Part shown: in pieces, positions 27,011-33,979 of the stretch
Layout of the letters: each line of letters begins with the position of its first letter
Numbering within the stretch: position 1 is the stretch's first letter
Assembly: GCA_937923255.1 (NCBI GenBank)
Contig: CALAIL010000009.1
Span: 1-40,035, forward strand
Source of the DNA: an uncultured Propionivibrio sp.
GTDB lineage: Bacteria > Pseudomonadota > Gammaproteobacteria > Burkholderiales > Rhodocyclaceae
Direction of reading: 5' to 3'
Length of the DNA: 40,035 nucleotides
Made by a program: the position numbers and the translations under genes
The notes under the pieces: generated by a model
The model's input: only the letters and a program-made list of their open reading frames with translations
What the model was told of the DNA's origin: nothing
Database searches by the model: none

Positions 27011-27883
27011 CTAGTTTGCGGACAACACCGGCGAGTGCCGCCGCCCCAGCCGGTTGAACCAGAACGACGCCATCACGACCAGCATGCCGAGCGAGAGCCG
27101 TTTAAGGTCGGTATCACGGTTCCAGATCAAGACATTGACGATCAGTCCAGCGGGGACATGCAGTTCGTTCATCACCGCCAGTACGCCCGCGTCGACCCGC
27201 GTGCTGCCCTTGGTCCACCCGTACATGCCCAGTGCTGTGGCAAATATGCCCAGCCAGGCCAGTACGCCCCATTGCATGGGCGTTTGCGGCAGACGCGACG
27301 GGTCGCCGAAAAGCCACCAGGAGGGCAATGCGACGAATAAGGCGCCTAGAAAGAAGTGTCCGAAGAAACGGTACATCGGAATATCGGTCGGGTAGCGCAG
27401 CAATAAGCGACGGCAGATAACCTGCCCGGCGGCAAAAGCCAGATTGGCAATCTGTAACAGGATGAAGCCGACGAGATAATCACCGTGCAGTGGTCTAAAG
27501 CGGATGATGATGCCGCCGGTCACGGCGACGACCGCGGCAAGCAAGGCCCAGCGGTTGAAATGGCGCGCCATGGCGTCGTCGAGCAAGGTGACGTAGATGG
27601 GCGTCAGCACGGTGAAAAGCAGCACTTCCTGTACGGACAGCACATTGAAGCTGCGGTACAGGCAAAGGTAGGTAACGCCGAACTGCAAGGCGCCTGCCAG
27701 CCAGAAGCCGCGCACCAGCGTGGAGGGCAGGCCTCGCCAGATGCTCAGAGGGACGAAAATCGCTGCCGCTATCGAGACGCGCGCCAGCACGGCAAAATCA
27801 CTATCGACTTGGGCGGCCAGGTACTGGCCAATCAGGCTAAAAGAAAATGCCCAGAGAATCGTGACAATAACCAGGTAACGCAT
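27011..27883 (-). CDS. yigM: EamA-family transporter, YigM/BioT-like (probable biotin uptake)
   Basis: Ten hydrophobic helices in two EamA halves, 290 residues. Several segments match my memory of E. coli YigM closely: LWAFSFSLIGQYLAAQVDS, LLLFTVLTPIYVTLLDD, and VDAGVLAVMNELHVPAGLIV. YigM has been identified as a biotin transporter, so biotin uptake is the best guess; older annotation calls the group carboxylate/amino acid/amine transporters. No bio genes are adjacent. The start ATG at 27883 is followed directly by the first helix. Converges with the ZIP gene, with only 49 bp between them and no clear terminator. Confidence 0.75.
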   Translation of the reverse strand: MRYLVIVTILWAFSFSLIGQYLAAQVDSDFAVLARVSIAAAIFVPLSIWRGLPSTLVRGFWLAGALQFGVTYLCLYRSFNVLSVQEVLLFTVLTPIYVTLLDDAMARHFNRWALLAAVVAVTGGIIIRFRPLHGDYLVGFILLQIANLAFAAGQVICRRLLLRYPTDIPMYRFFGHFFLGALFVALPSWWLFGDPSRLPQTPMQWGVLAWLGIFATALGMYGWTKGSTRVDAGVLAVMNELHVPAGLIVNVLIWNRDTDLKRLSLGMLVVMASFWFNRLGRRHSPVLSAN

Positions 27884-28352
27884 CGGTAATCACTACGGTG
27901 ATGACATGAGGCCGAAGATGATAGCCGAATATTTGCCGATAAAACGACGTTGCCAGAAGGGCTTTGGTGATGCGGCGGAGCGGCAAGCAGCGCCATGTCG
28001 AATGCTTGCGGGATAAAGTTTGGATTGGTATGGCCGGCAGATGGAAAGCTGAAATATTCCATGCTGCATGAGTGCGCTTCGCCACAAGCTTGTTTTCTGA
28101 TGGCTGTGGACGAGCCGCTTTATGCCTCATTCTTCGGCGCTTTGATTGGTCGGTGGTTCTTGGGGCGAACGACACGCCTTTAAACCCAGGGTCAACTCGA
28201 ATTAGGCATATTGCGTTATGGGAAACGTTACAAGTTCTCGCTTGTTACGCGATCCTGGGCGAGGGAAACGGCTGGCGAAGTGGTGAATGATCACCAAGTC
28301 CGCGACGAATGTTTTCCAAGCCTTTCATTCATCCAGCTTATTGGAGGTACGC
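27884..28352. other. Intergenic region yigM-PsiF gene
   Basis: 469 bp without a supportable gene. It must hold the divergent promoters for both neighbours. ACAAGCTTGT (28084-28093) is a perfect 10-bp palindrome of unknown meaning. GGAGG (28343-28347) is the ribosome binding site of the PsiF gene. Confidence 0.5.
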
Positions 28353-28748
28353 ATGAAAAAAATTATCCCGACCCTGCTTGCCAGTCTTTTTGCCGTCTCT
28401 TTCGCGTATGCACAGACCGCCGCCCCCGCGTCTCCGACGCCCGCAACGGCGACGCCTCCGGCTACTGCACAGACGGCGCCGGCAGCGGCAACGCCTGCCG
28501 CCAGCGCAGAAACACCTGCCGCTGCGTCGCAACAAGCCGCTGCGCCGGCACAGAGCTGCGAACAAAGGGCGATTGATAAAAACGGCAAACCGCTGGCCGG
28601 TGCGGCCAAAACCGCGTTCATGAAAAAATGCGAGCGCGAAACACAGGGAGAAGATCCGTGCGAAGCCAAGGCGATTGGTAAAAACGGTAAGCCGCTGGCC
28701 GGCGCCGCCAAGACCGCATTCATGAAGAAATGCCAGAGTCAGCAGTAA
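28353..28748 (+). CDS. psiF: Secreted PsiF-repeat protein
   Basis: 131 residues. Signal peptide MKKIIPTLLASLFAVSFAYA, then an Ala/Pro/Thr-rich linker (about 21-65), then two PsiF repeats, each 25 residues bounded by cysteines. Repeat 1 is at 28557-28631 and repeat 2 at 28659-28733. They share the core KNGKPLAGAAKTAFMKKC. The family is named for phosphate-starvation-inducible E. coli PsiF; its biochemical role is unknown. The two DNA copies are close, differing mostly at third positions, so the duplication is recent or under strong constraint. The start is set by GGAGG 5 bp before the ATG. The neighbouring phosphate-related genes (HAD phosphatase, Na/Pi carrier) are 7 kb away. Confidence 0.85.
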   Translation: MKKIIPTLLASLFAVSFAYAQTAAPASPTPATATPPATAQTAPAAATPAASAETPAAASQQAAAPAQSCEQRAIDKNGKPLAGAAKTAFMKKCERETQGEDPCEAKAIGKNGKPLAGAAKTAFMKKCQSQQ

Positions 28749-29066
28749 TCCGCCGCGATTTCCTGGTCGTGTGATCGTGTGAATATGCGGCCAGTGTGTT
28801 GTGCAGTATAAAAACCAATGAGCTGTCTGTTTGCAGGCAGCCCATTTGTTTTCAGCGCGGGGCTTGGAGAAAGCGCATGTCTTTTATTGTGCTGCCTCGC
28901 CTTGCTATCCTACCCAGCTGTTTTTGGTTGGCTATGTTTCGCAACATGTTGTGACTCAAGCCGTTTCAGGGCCTTGCTGGTGCCGCTTTCATCGAGGCGT
29001 ATTTCTTGCGGGTACAATCCGTCTGGCTGGATGACATGCCAGATCAATATTGGGTAGGAAGAAATT
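28749..29066. other. Intergenic region PsiF gene-glpR
   Basis: 318 bp. It contains a probable terminator (28818-28850), a 10-bp palindrome CAACATGTTG (28942-28951), and the glpR ribosome binding site AGGAA at 29056-29060. No gene is supportable. Confidence 0.5.
28822..28851 (+). terminator. Probable terminator after the PsiF gene
   Basis: GCTGTCTG (28822-28829), loop TTTG, CAGGCAGC (28834-28841) with one G-T pair. ATG/CAT can extend the stem past one mismatch. The T-rich CCATTTGTTTTC follows. Confidence 0.55.
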
Positions 29067-29873
29067 ATGGAGCCGCAGAAGGTACGGCTGAAACTGAACG
29101 GACGACATAAAAAAATCCTCGAACAGCTTCGGGAAGAAGGGTTTCTGGCGACGGAGCAGATGGCGCGTGATTTTGCCGTGACGACACAAACCATTCGCCG
29201 CGATATCAACATGCTCAGCAACCGGGGGCTGGTGCGCCGTTATCATGGCGGGGCGGGCGCGGTATCGAGTGTCGAGAATGTGGCTTATGCCTCGCGTCAG
29301 GCGCTCAATCATGAGGCGAAAGCGCGCATTGCGCGCGCGGTTGCGCGACAGATTCCAGATAAGGCTTCACTGTTCATCAATATCGGGACAACGACCGAGG
29401 CGGTTGCCCAAGCGCTGGCAGAACGTAAGAATCTGCGCATCATCACCAATAACCTCAATGTGGCCGCCTGTTTGTGCGGAAACAGTGCCTGTGAAGTGAT
29501 TGTTGCCGGCGGTGTGGTACGTAGCGACCACGGCGTTATTGGCGAATCGACGATCGATTTTATTCGCCAGTTCAAGGTTGATTACGGCATCATCGGCATT
29601 TCTGGCATCGATACCGATGGCGCGCTGCTTGACTACGATTACCGCGAAGTGCGGGTAGCACAGGCGATTATCGAAAACTCCCGCCAGGTTTTTCTGGTGG
29701 CCGATCGGTCGAAGTTCAGCATCGCGCCGATGGTTAAGCTGGGTAACCTGGCGGATATCGATGCGCTCTTTACCGATGCCGAGCCGCCTGCATCGATCGT
29801 TGAACTGTTAGCCGCTTCGCAGACCCGCCTCTTCATTGCCGACGACGGCAAGACGGCCCGAAAACCCGCGTAA
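29067..29873 (+). CDS. glpR: DeoR-family repressor GlpR
   Basis: 268 residues. The N-terminal winged helix-turn-helix is at about 27-50 (LATEQMARDFAVTTQTIRRD), followed by GLVRRYHGGA, the DeoR signature. The C-terminal sugar-phosphate sensing domain has NIGTTTEAVAQAL and the GlpR-like run YGIIGISGIDTDGALLDYDY followed by REVRVAQAIIENSRQVFLV. E. coli GlpR has nearly the same segment, so sn-glycerol 3-phosphate is the likely inducer. A GlpR-type operator lies in the glpD promoter downstream. The last codons and stop (29871-29873) sit inside the first copy of a short tandem repeat. No glpK or glpF is adjacent. Confidence 0.9.
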   Translation: MEPQKVRLKLNGRHKKILEQLREEGFLATEQMARDFAVTTQTIRRDINMLSNRGLVRRYHGGAGAVSSVENVAYASRQALNHEAKARIARAVARQIPDKASLFINIGTTTEAVAQALAERKNLRIITNNLNVAACLCGNSACEVIVAGGVVRSDHGVIGESTIDFIRQFKVDYGIIGISGIDTDGALLDYDYREVRVAQAIIENSRQVFLVADRSKFSIAPMVKLGNLADIDALFTDAEPPASIVELLAASQTRLFIADDGKTARKPA

Positions 29874-29938
29874 ACAGGGCGTCTCCGGGTTAGAGCCCTA
29901 AAACCCTTGTAAACAGGGCATCTCAGGGGTGGAGCGCT
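29861..29938 (+). repeat. Tandem ~39-bp repeat over the glpR stop codon
   Basis: Copies at 29861-29899 and 29900-29938. Both begin AAAACCC, then two variable bases, then GTAAACAGGGC, then TCTC; the 3' half is looser. The TAA in the first copy is the glpR stop. Confidence 0.75.
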
Positions 29939-30048
29939 GAAGTCCTTTATCCACGCTGGTCTCCGGGCAGCCTCCTCGGAGATGCCCGAAATACGCGGGC
30001 TTCCGGGCCGTGGGTTTTAGAAACCCGCCGCCTGCATTTCCACATCAC

Positions 30049-30072
30049 GCCATCGCGCCATCGCGCCATCGC
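30049..30072 (+). repeat. Three tandem 8-bp repeats (GCCATCGC)
   Basis: Three perfect contiguous copies of GCCATCGC followed by GCC. A short array like this could change copy number by slippage. It lies in non-coding DNA. Confidence 0.9.
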
Positions 30073-30204
30073 GCCGGCCAGCACACCGCTGGAATCCGCG
30101 TGGATAAAGGGCTTCCGGGCACCCCTTCGGAAATGCCCTATTCACGCGGGCTCTGGCGGTGCTTTGTTGCCGGGCTTCTCCGCTATCAACATGCATTTTC
30201 GCTG

Positions 30205-30226
30205 CGCGGCAAAACCGCGTTTTTTT
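30205..30226 (+). terminator. Intrinsic terminator upstream of glpD
   Basis: CGCGG (30205-30209), loop CAAAA, CCGCG (30215-30219), then seven Ts (30220-30226). The stem is short but all GC, with an ideal tail. It should stop readthrough from glpR and the repeats just before the glpD promoter. Confidence 0.75.
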
Positions 30227-30228
30227 CG

Positions 30229-30272
30229 TTGACAAGTCGTAATGCCAGAATTAATGTTCATAAACGAAAATA
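30229..30272 (+). promoter_or_regulatory. glpD promoter with GlpR-like operator
   Basis: A perfect -35 TTGACA (30229-30234) begins two bases after the terminator. After 17 bp comes TAATGT (30252-30257), a weak -10. Overlapping it at 30253-30272 is AATGTTCATAAACGAAAATA. This matches 17 of 20 positions of the E. coli GlpR operator consensus as I remember it (WATGTTCGWTAWCGAACATW). Repressor bound there would block the -10. A further partial half-site, AATTTTCG, lies near 30326. Confidence 0.65.
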
Positions 30273-30372
30273 ATTGGCTTAATAATTGTTTTTGTATGAA
30301 CAGTTTTTTGGTTTATTGATATCGAATTTTCGTTGTTAACCGGGTCGCACGATGCATGAGGGAGGCTTCCAG

Positions 30373-31986
30373 ATGGAACTGAGAACGGGCAATATCGAAA
30401 AACTCAGCCAGGGCGTCCATGATGTTCTGGTCATTGGCGGCGGCGTCAATGGCGCCGTTGCCGCAGCGGCGCTGTCGGGGAAGGGCGTGAAGGTCGCATT
30501 GATCGATCGGCAGGACTTTGCCAGTTTTACCAGTCAGCAGTCGAGCAACTTGGCCTGGGGCGGTATCAAATATCTGGAAAGCCACGATTTTGCGTTGGTG
30601 CGCGGCTTATGCAAAAGCCGCAATCACTTGCTGGAAAACTACCCTTCGCGGATTCAGGAAATCCGCTTCTTTACAACGATCGAAAAAGGTTTCCGTTTTC
30701 CCCCCTGGTTTATTTGGATGGGCACCTGGGTCTATTGGCTGTTCGGCAATTGTTTTACCCGTCCGCCGCGCCTACTGAGCCGGCGGCTGACCGAACAGGA
30801 AGAGCCAGTGGTCAGCACCGACAATTATTTTGGCGGCTTTGAGTATTCCGATGCCTACCTGCGCGATAACGACGCGCGTTTTGTCTTCCAGTTTGTCCGT
30901 TCGGCGATGGACCGCGGCTGCGTTGCGGCAAATTACGTCGAATCGCTGGGCGCGCGGCGCGAAGACGATGTGTGGGTGGCCAAGGCGCGTGACGTAATTT
31001 CCGGGGAAACGCTGGAAATCCGTGCGCGCGTGCTGATCAACGCCGCAGGTCCTTTCGTGGATGAGCACAATGCGTTGACCGGCGAGCAGACCGAGCACAA
31101 GCACCTGTTCTCAAAGGGCATTCATCTGATTGTTCCGCAGGTCACGACGCACCGAAAAATCCTGACTTTCTTTGCCGATGACGGGCGCTTGTTTTTTGCC
31201 ATCCCGATGGGCAACCGCACCTGCGTGGGAACGACAGATACGCGCGTTGAATCGCCCCATAGCACCGTGACGGAAGAGGATCGCCGTTTCGTGCTCGACA
31301 ACATTAACAAACGTCTGAAACTGGATAAACCGCTGACGTCTGCCGACATCATCGCCGAGCGTTGTGGCGTGCGTCCGCTGGTTGTCAAGCGCAGCAGCGG
31401 CGGCAGCGGTGAGCGCGACTGGCTTTTGCTGTCGCGCAAGCACGAAGTCGACATCAATCGTGAGACGAAGCACATTAGTATTTTTGGCGGAAAGCTGACC
31501 GATTGCGTCAATGTCGGCGACGAAATCAGCGGCATTGTTTCCGGAATGGGCGTGGACGTTCTGCAGCCCGGTTATAAATGGTACGGAGAGCCGCCTGCCT
31601 CGGTACGGGCGGATTTCGAGCGCCAGGCCAAAGACATGAATCTTGACAGACCGGCTTCGCCGCAGGATGCCGAGACGATCAGCGAACGACTATGGAGGCG
31701 TTACGACAAGCGCGCCCTCGAACTGCTCGCCATGATTCGCGAAGATTCGCGTCAGGCCGAGACCATTATCGAAGGCGCGGACTACCTGCGCGGCGAAATT
31801 GCCTTAATGCAGCGCCAGGAAATGATTGTTCGGCTTGAAGACTTTTTACGGCGGCGTTCAATGCTCGCCCTGACCATGCGGCGCGAGGACATCTATCAGG
31901 CAAAAGGCTTGCTAGAAGCCTGTGAAATCCTGTTTGGCAACGAGGCCAGGGCAAAATACGACGAGTATTTTGCAGCGCCGGCGTAA
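30373..31986 (+). CDS. glpD: FAD-dependent glycerol-3-phosphate dehydrogenase
   Basis: Oxidises sn-glycerol 3-phosphate to dihydroxyacetone phosphate at the inner membrane, passing electrons to quinone. The FAD motif VIGGGVNGAVAAAALSGKG starts near residue 20. The next segment, FTSQQSSNLAWGGIKYLES, replaces the SSRSSKLxHGGLRYLE of E. coli GlpD, so this is a divergent subgroup. FAD/substrate motifs TCVGTTDTRVE, ERCGVRPLV and ISIFGGKLTDC follow, then a helical C-terminal cap. 537 residues (E. coli 501). I use the ATG at 30373 because GGGAGG lies 7 bp before it; an ATG at 30352 has no such site. Likely controlled by the glpR product through the operator just upstream. Confidence 0.92.
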   Translation: MELRTGNIEKLSQGVHDVLVIGGGVNGAVAAAALSGKGVKVALIDRQDFASFTSQQSSNLAWGGIKYLESHDFALVRGLCKSRNHLLENYPSRIQEIRFFTTIEKGFRFPPWFIWMGTWVYWLFGNCFTRPPRLLSRRLTEQEEPVVSTDNYFGGFEYSDAYLRDNDARFVFQFVRSAMDRGCVAANYVESLGARREDDVWVAKARDVISGETLEIRARVLINAAGPFVDEHNALTGEQTEHKHLFSKGIHLIVPQVTTHRKILTFFADDGRLFFAIPMGNRTCVGTTDTRVESPHSTVTEEDRRFVLDNINKRLKLDKPLTSADIIAERCGVRPLVVKRSSGGSGERDWLLLSRKHEVDINRETKHISIFGGKLTDCVNVGDEISGIVSGMGVDVLQPGYKWYGEPPASVRADFERQAKDMNLDRPASPQDAETISERLWRRYDKRALELLAMIREDSRQAETIIEGADYLRGEIALMQRQEMIVRLEDFLRRRSMLALTMRREDIYQAKGLLEACEILFGNEARAKYDEYFAAPA

Positions 31987-32241
31987 TCACGAAGACTATA
32001 CTGGGCGAAATAGGGCGTCATGGGCGTAAAAAACCGTTTTTTTCGTATTCCACGGATTTACGCCGAAGCATTTGGCTGGTATTTTCCGGTAGCCGATCTG
32101 CGGATTGTGGGGTCTAGAATCCGCTGCCTGTGTCGGCTGCTGGAATAGAGTTGCCTGAGCCGCGTATCACGGCAGACGTGTTGTTGTACAAGGCAATGGC
32201 GCATGGTGGGAATGGTGGGTATTCTTTTTTCTGGAGAGATT
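31987..32241. promoter_or_regulatory. Spacer and probable promoter region, glpD to TRAP operon
   Basis: 255 bp. GGCGTAAA (32023-32030) and TTTACGCC (32057-32064), with inner CCGT/ACGG, form a hairpin that may end glpD transcription. The 12-mer CGTTTTTTTCGT at 32035-32046 also occurs at 30218-30229 before glpD. GGAGAG (32233-32238) is the ribosome binding site of the TRAP binding-protein gene. Confidence 0.45.
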
Positions 32242-33234
32242 ATGAAACGCAGAATTCTTCTTTTATCGGCATTGGCCTTGCTTGGCGCTTCGACGATGCC
32301 GGCTTTCGCAGCCGAAAAGAAAATTGTGGTCAAGATCGCCGGCATGAAACCTGAGGGCGAACCGGAAACCATCGGCATGAAGCTGTTCGCCAAGTACGTC
32401 ATGGAAGGCACCAAGGGTAAATACGACGTGCGCGTCTTCCCGAACAGCCAGCTTGGCAAGGAAGATGCCTATATCGCCCAGACGCGCAAGGGCATCATCC
32501 AGATGTGTGCGACGGGCACGCAGACTTCATCCTTGTTCCCGGCTATGGCGATGCTGGAAACGCCTATGCTGTACGACAGCCTGGAACACGCGCATAAGGC
32601 GATGAATGGGGAAACCTTCAAGCTGATCAATAAAGGCTTTGCGGAAAAATCCGGCCTGACCATGCTCAATGCGTTCCCGCTCGGTTTCCGCCATTTCTAC
32701 ACCAAGAAACCGATCAGCAGCGTGAATGACCTGAAGGGACTGCGCATGCGCGTACCGAACATTCCGCTTTATCTGGAATTTGCCAAACAGCTTGGCCAGA
32801 GCGGCCAGCCGATGCCGTTTGCTGAAGTGCCAGCGGCGCTCGATCAAGGTACGATCGATGGCGGCGACAGCCCATTTTCCGATATCGTTGCGCTGAAGAT
32901 GTACGAAATTGCGCCGAACATCACGCTGTCCGGCCATATTCTGGTGATCCACTCGCTGTACATCAACAACGATTTCTATAACAAACTGCCGCCGGAAGAC
33001 CGCAAAGTGTTTGACGATGCCGCCAAGCGTTCGGCCGAAGACGTGTGGAAAATGGCCGCCGATGTCGAGAAAAAGGCTGTCGAGGAAATTACCAAGGGCG
33101 GTGGCAAGATCGTAACGCCCAATGCCGAGTTTAAGGCCGCGCTGAAGAAAGCCGGCGAAGGCACCTGGAAACTATTCTACGATACCGTGCCGAACGCCAA
33201 GGAAATTCTGGAAAGTGTGAAGCAGTACCAGTAA
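32242..33234 (+). CDS. dctP: TRAP transporter periplasmic binding protein (DctP family)
   Basis: 330 residues, exported by the signal peptide MKRRILLLSALALLGASTMP-AFA. It has the DctP fold: VFPNSQLGKEDAYIAQTRKG, then the GFRHFYTKKPISSVNDLKGL and RMRVPN region. The Arg of RMRVP is the conserved residue that usually salt-bridges a ligand carboxylate. AEVPAALDQGTIDGGD is the hinge/ligand segment. The ligand cannot be read from sequence; the name dctP is used for the family, not for dicarboxylate. GGAGAG lies 3 bp before the ATG. A hairpin and 222 bp separate it from dctQ, fitting the usual higher expression of binding proteins. The phosphatase and phosphate carrier downstream hint at a phosphorylated ligand. 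Confidence 0.92.
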   Translation: MKRRILLLSALALLGASTMPAFAAEKKIVVKIAGMKPEGEPETIGMKLFAKYVMEGTKGKYDVRVFPNSQLGKEDAYIAQTRKGIIQMCATGTQTSSLFPAMAMLETPMLYDSLEHAHKAMNGETFKLINKGFAEKSGLTMLNAFPLGFRHFYTKKPISSVNDLKGLRMRVPNIPLYLEFAKQLGQSGQPMPFAEVPAALDQGTIDGGDSPFSDIVALKMYEIAPNITLSGHILVIHSLYINNDFYNKLPPEDRKVFDDAAKRSAEDVWKMAADVEKKAVEEITKGGGKIVTPNAEFKAALKKAGEGTWKLFYDTVPNAKEILESVKQYQ

Positions 33235-33250
33235 GTTAGCGTCGATCGTT

Positions 33251-33284
33251 CCGGAAGATGCGCTTGGGGACGGCCATCTTCCGG
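33251..33284 (+). other. Hairpin between TRAP binding-protein and membrane-subunit genes
   Basis: CCGGAAGATG (33251-33260) and CATCTTCCGG (33275-33284) form a perfect 10-bp stem with a 14-base loop, 16 bp after the dctP stop. Only a weak T-run follows (TGTTTTGCC). It probably protects the dctP mRNA 3' end or causes partial termination. Confidence 0.7.
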
Positions 33285-33456
33285 CAATGTTTTGCCAGTC
33301 CTGTTGTTGTTTGAGGGGATGAAAAAGTCGGGCGGTGGTGCCGGATGTGCGCCGCTGTTCCGTAAATGGCGGTTGACGGGCGTTTCGATGCGCTTGCCCG
33401 CACCGCGTCGCTGCTGAAACAGAGGTTGTCAATCGAGAAAAGACAGGAGCGTCACG

Positions 33457-33978
33457 ATGAGCGAGCTTATGCCCGAAAAACCAGAGGAAAAAGACAGCAA
33501 AGCGGAAGTGATCTTCCAGATATTCTGCGCGGTGATTTTCCTGTCCATGATCGGACTGGTCTTTTATAACGCAATCCTCCGCTATGCCTTCAAGTCCAGC
33601 TTTGCGCCCAGCGAGGAATGGGCGCGCATTCTGTTTATGTACATCACCTTCTTCGGCTCTATCGAAGGGTTTTACCGCGGCCGACATATCGCGGTCGATA
33701 TGCTGACCAATCTGCTCAGCGGCGTCACCAAGAAAACCGTCGATATCTTCGCGCAGCTGCTGGCACTGGCGGCGCTATTGCTGCTGCTCATTGGCGGCGT
33801 CTCGCTGGTCCAGCAGACGATCGATACCTCGACAGTGGCTACCGGCCTGAATATGGCCTTTGTCAATGGTACGTTGCCGATTATGGCGTTTGCCGTCATC
33901 CTCATTCGCGGGCGCGAACTTCTGCGCACAATCAAAAAACCTGCGTCCGAATTTGTGCGCGTGAAAAAGGAATTCTGA
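33457..33978 (+). CDS. dctQ: TRAP transporter small membrane subunit (DctQ family)
   Basis: 173 residues with four hydrophobic helices (about 19-41, 56-72, 95-117 and 130-150). The DctQ pattern is visible in NAILRYAFKSSFAPSEEWAR (helix-loop with the conserved EE/W) and in GRHIAVDMLTNLL. It forms the small integral subunit that supports DctM in sodium-driven uptake. AGGAG lies 7 bp before the ATG. The dctM start is one base after its stop. Confidence 0.93.
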   Translation: MSELMPEKPEEKDSKAEVIFQIFCAVIFLSMIGLVFYNAILRYAFKSSFAPSEEWARILFMYITFFGSIEGFYRGRHIAVDMLTNLLSGVTKKTVDIFAQLLALAALLLLLIGGVSLVQQTIDTSTVATGLNMAFVNGTLPIMAFAVILIRGRELLRTIKKPASEFVRVKKEF

Positions 33979-33979
33979 C

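Larger units (their letters stand above)
29874..30372. other. Repeat-rich glpR-glpD spacer
   Basis: 499 bp of GC-rich repeats, then a terminator and an AT-rich promoter region. It contains a 13-bp inverted pair (CCTTTATCCACGC at 29944-29956; GCGTGGATAAAGG at 30098-30110). It has hairpins of the form GGGCA-loop-TGCCC (29967-29987 and 30117-30138) and three tandem copies of GCCATCGC (30049-30072). Two copies of a 25-bp core (29977-30001, 30128-30152) are also found at 37933-37957 and 38176-38200. No open frame here looks coding. Confidence 0.75.

Noticed and set aside
28942..28951. CAACATGTTG palindrome as a GlpR autoregulatory operator
   Set aside because: It does not match the GlpR consensus, and 10-bp palindromes are expected by chance in 40 kb.
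30049..30072. Short repeats as a CRISPR remnant
   Set aside because: Only 8-bp contiguous units without spacers and no cas genes.
32038..32057. GlpR operator in front of the TRAP operon
   Set aside because: Only about 11 of 20 positions match, almost all in one half; too weak to call.
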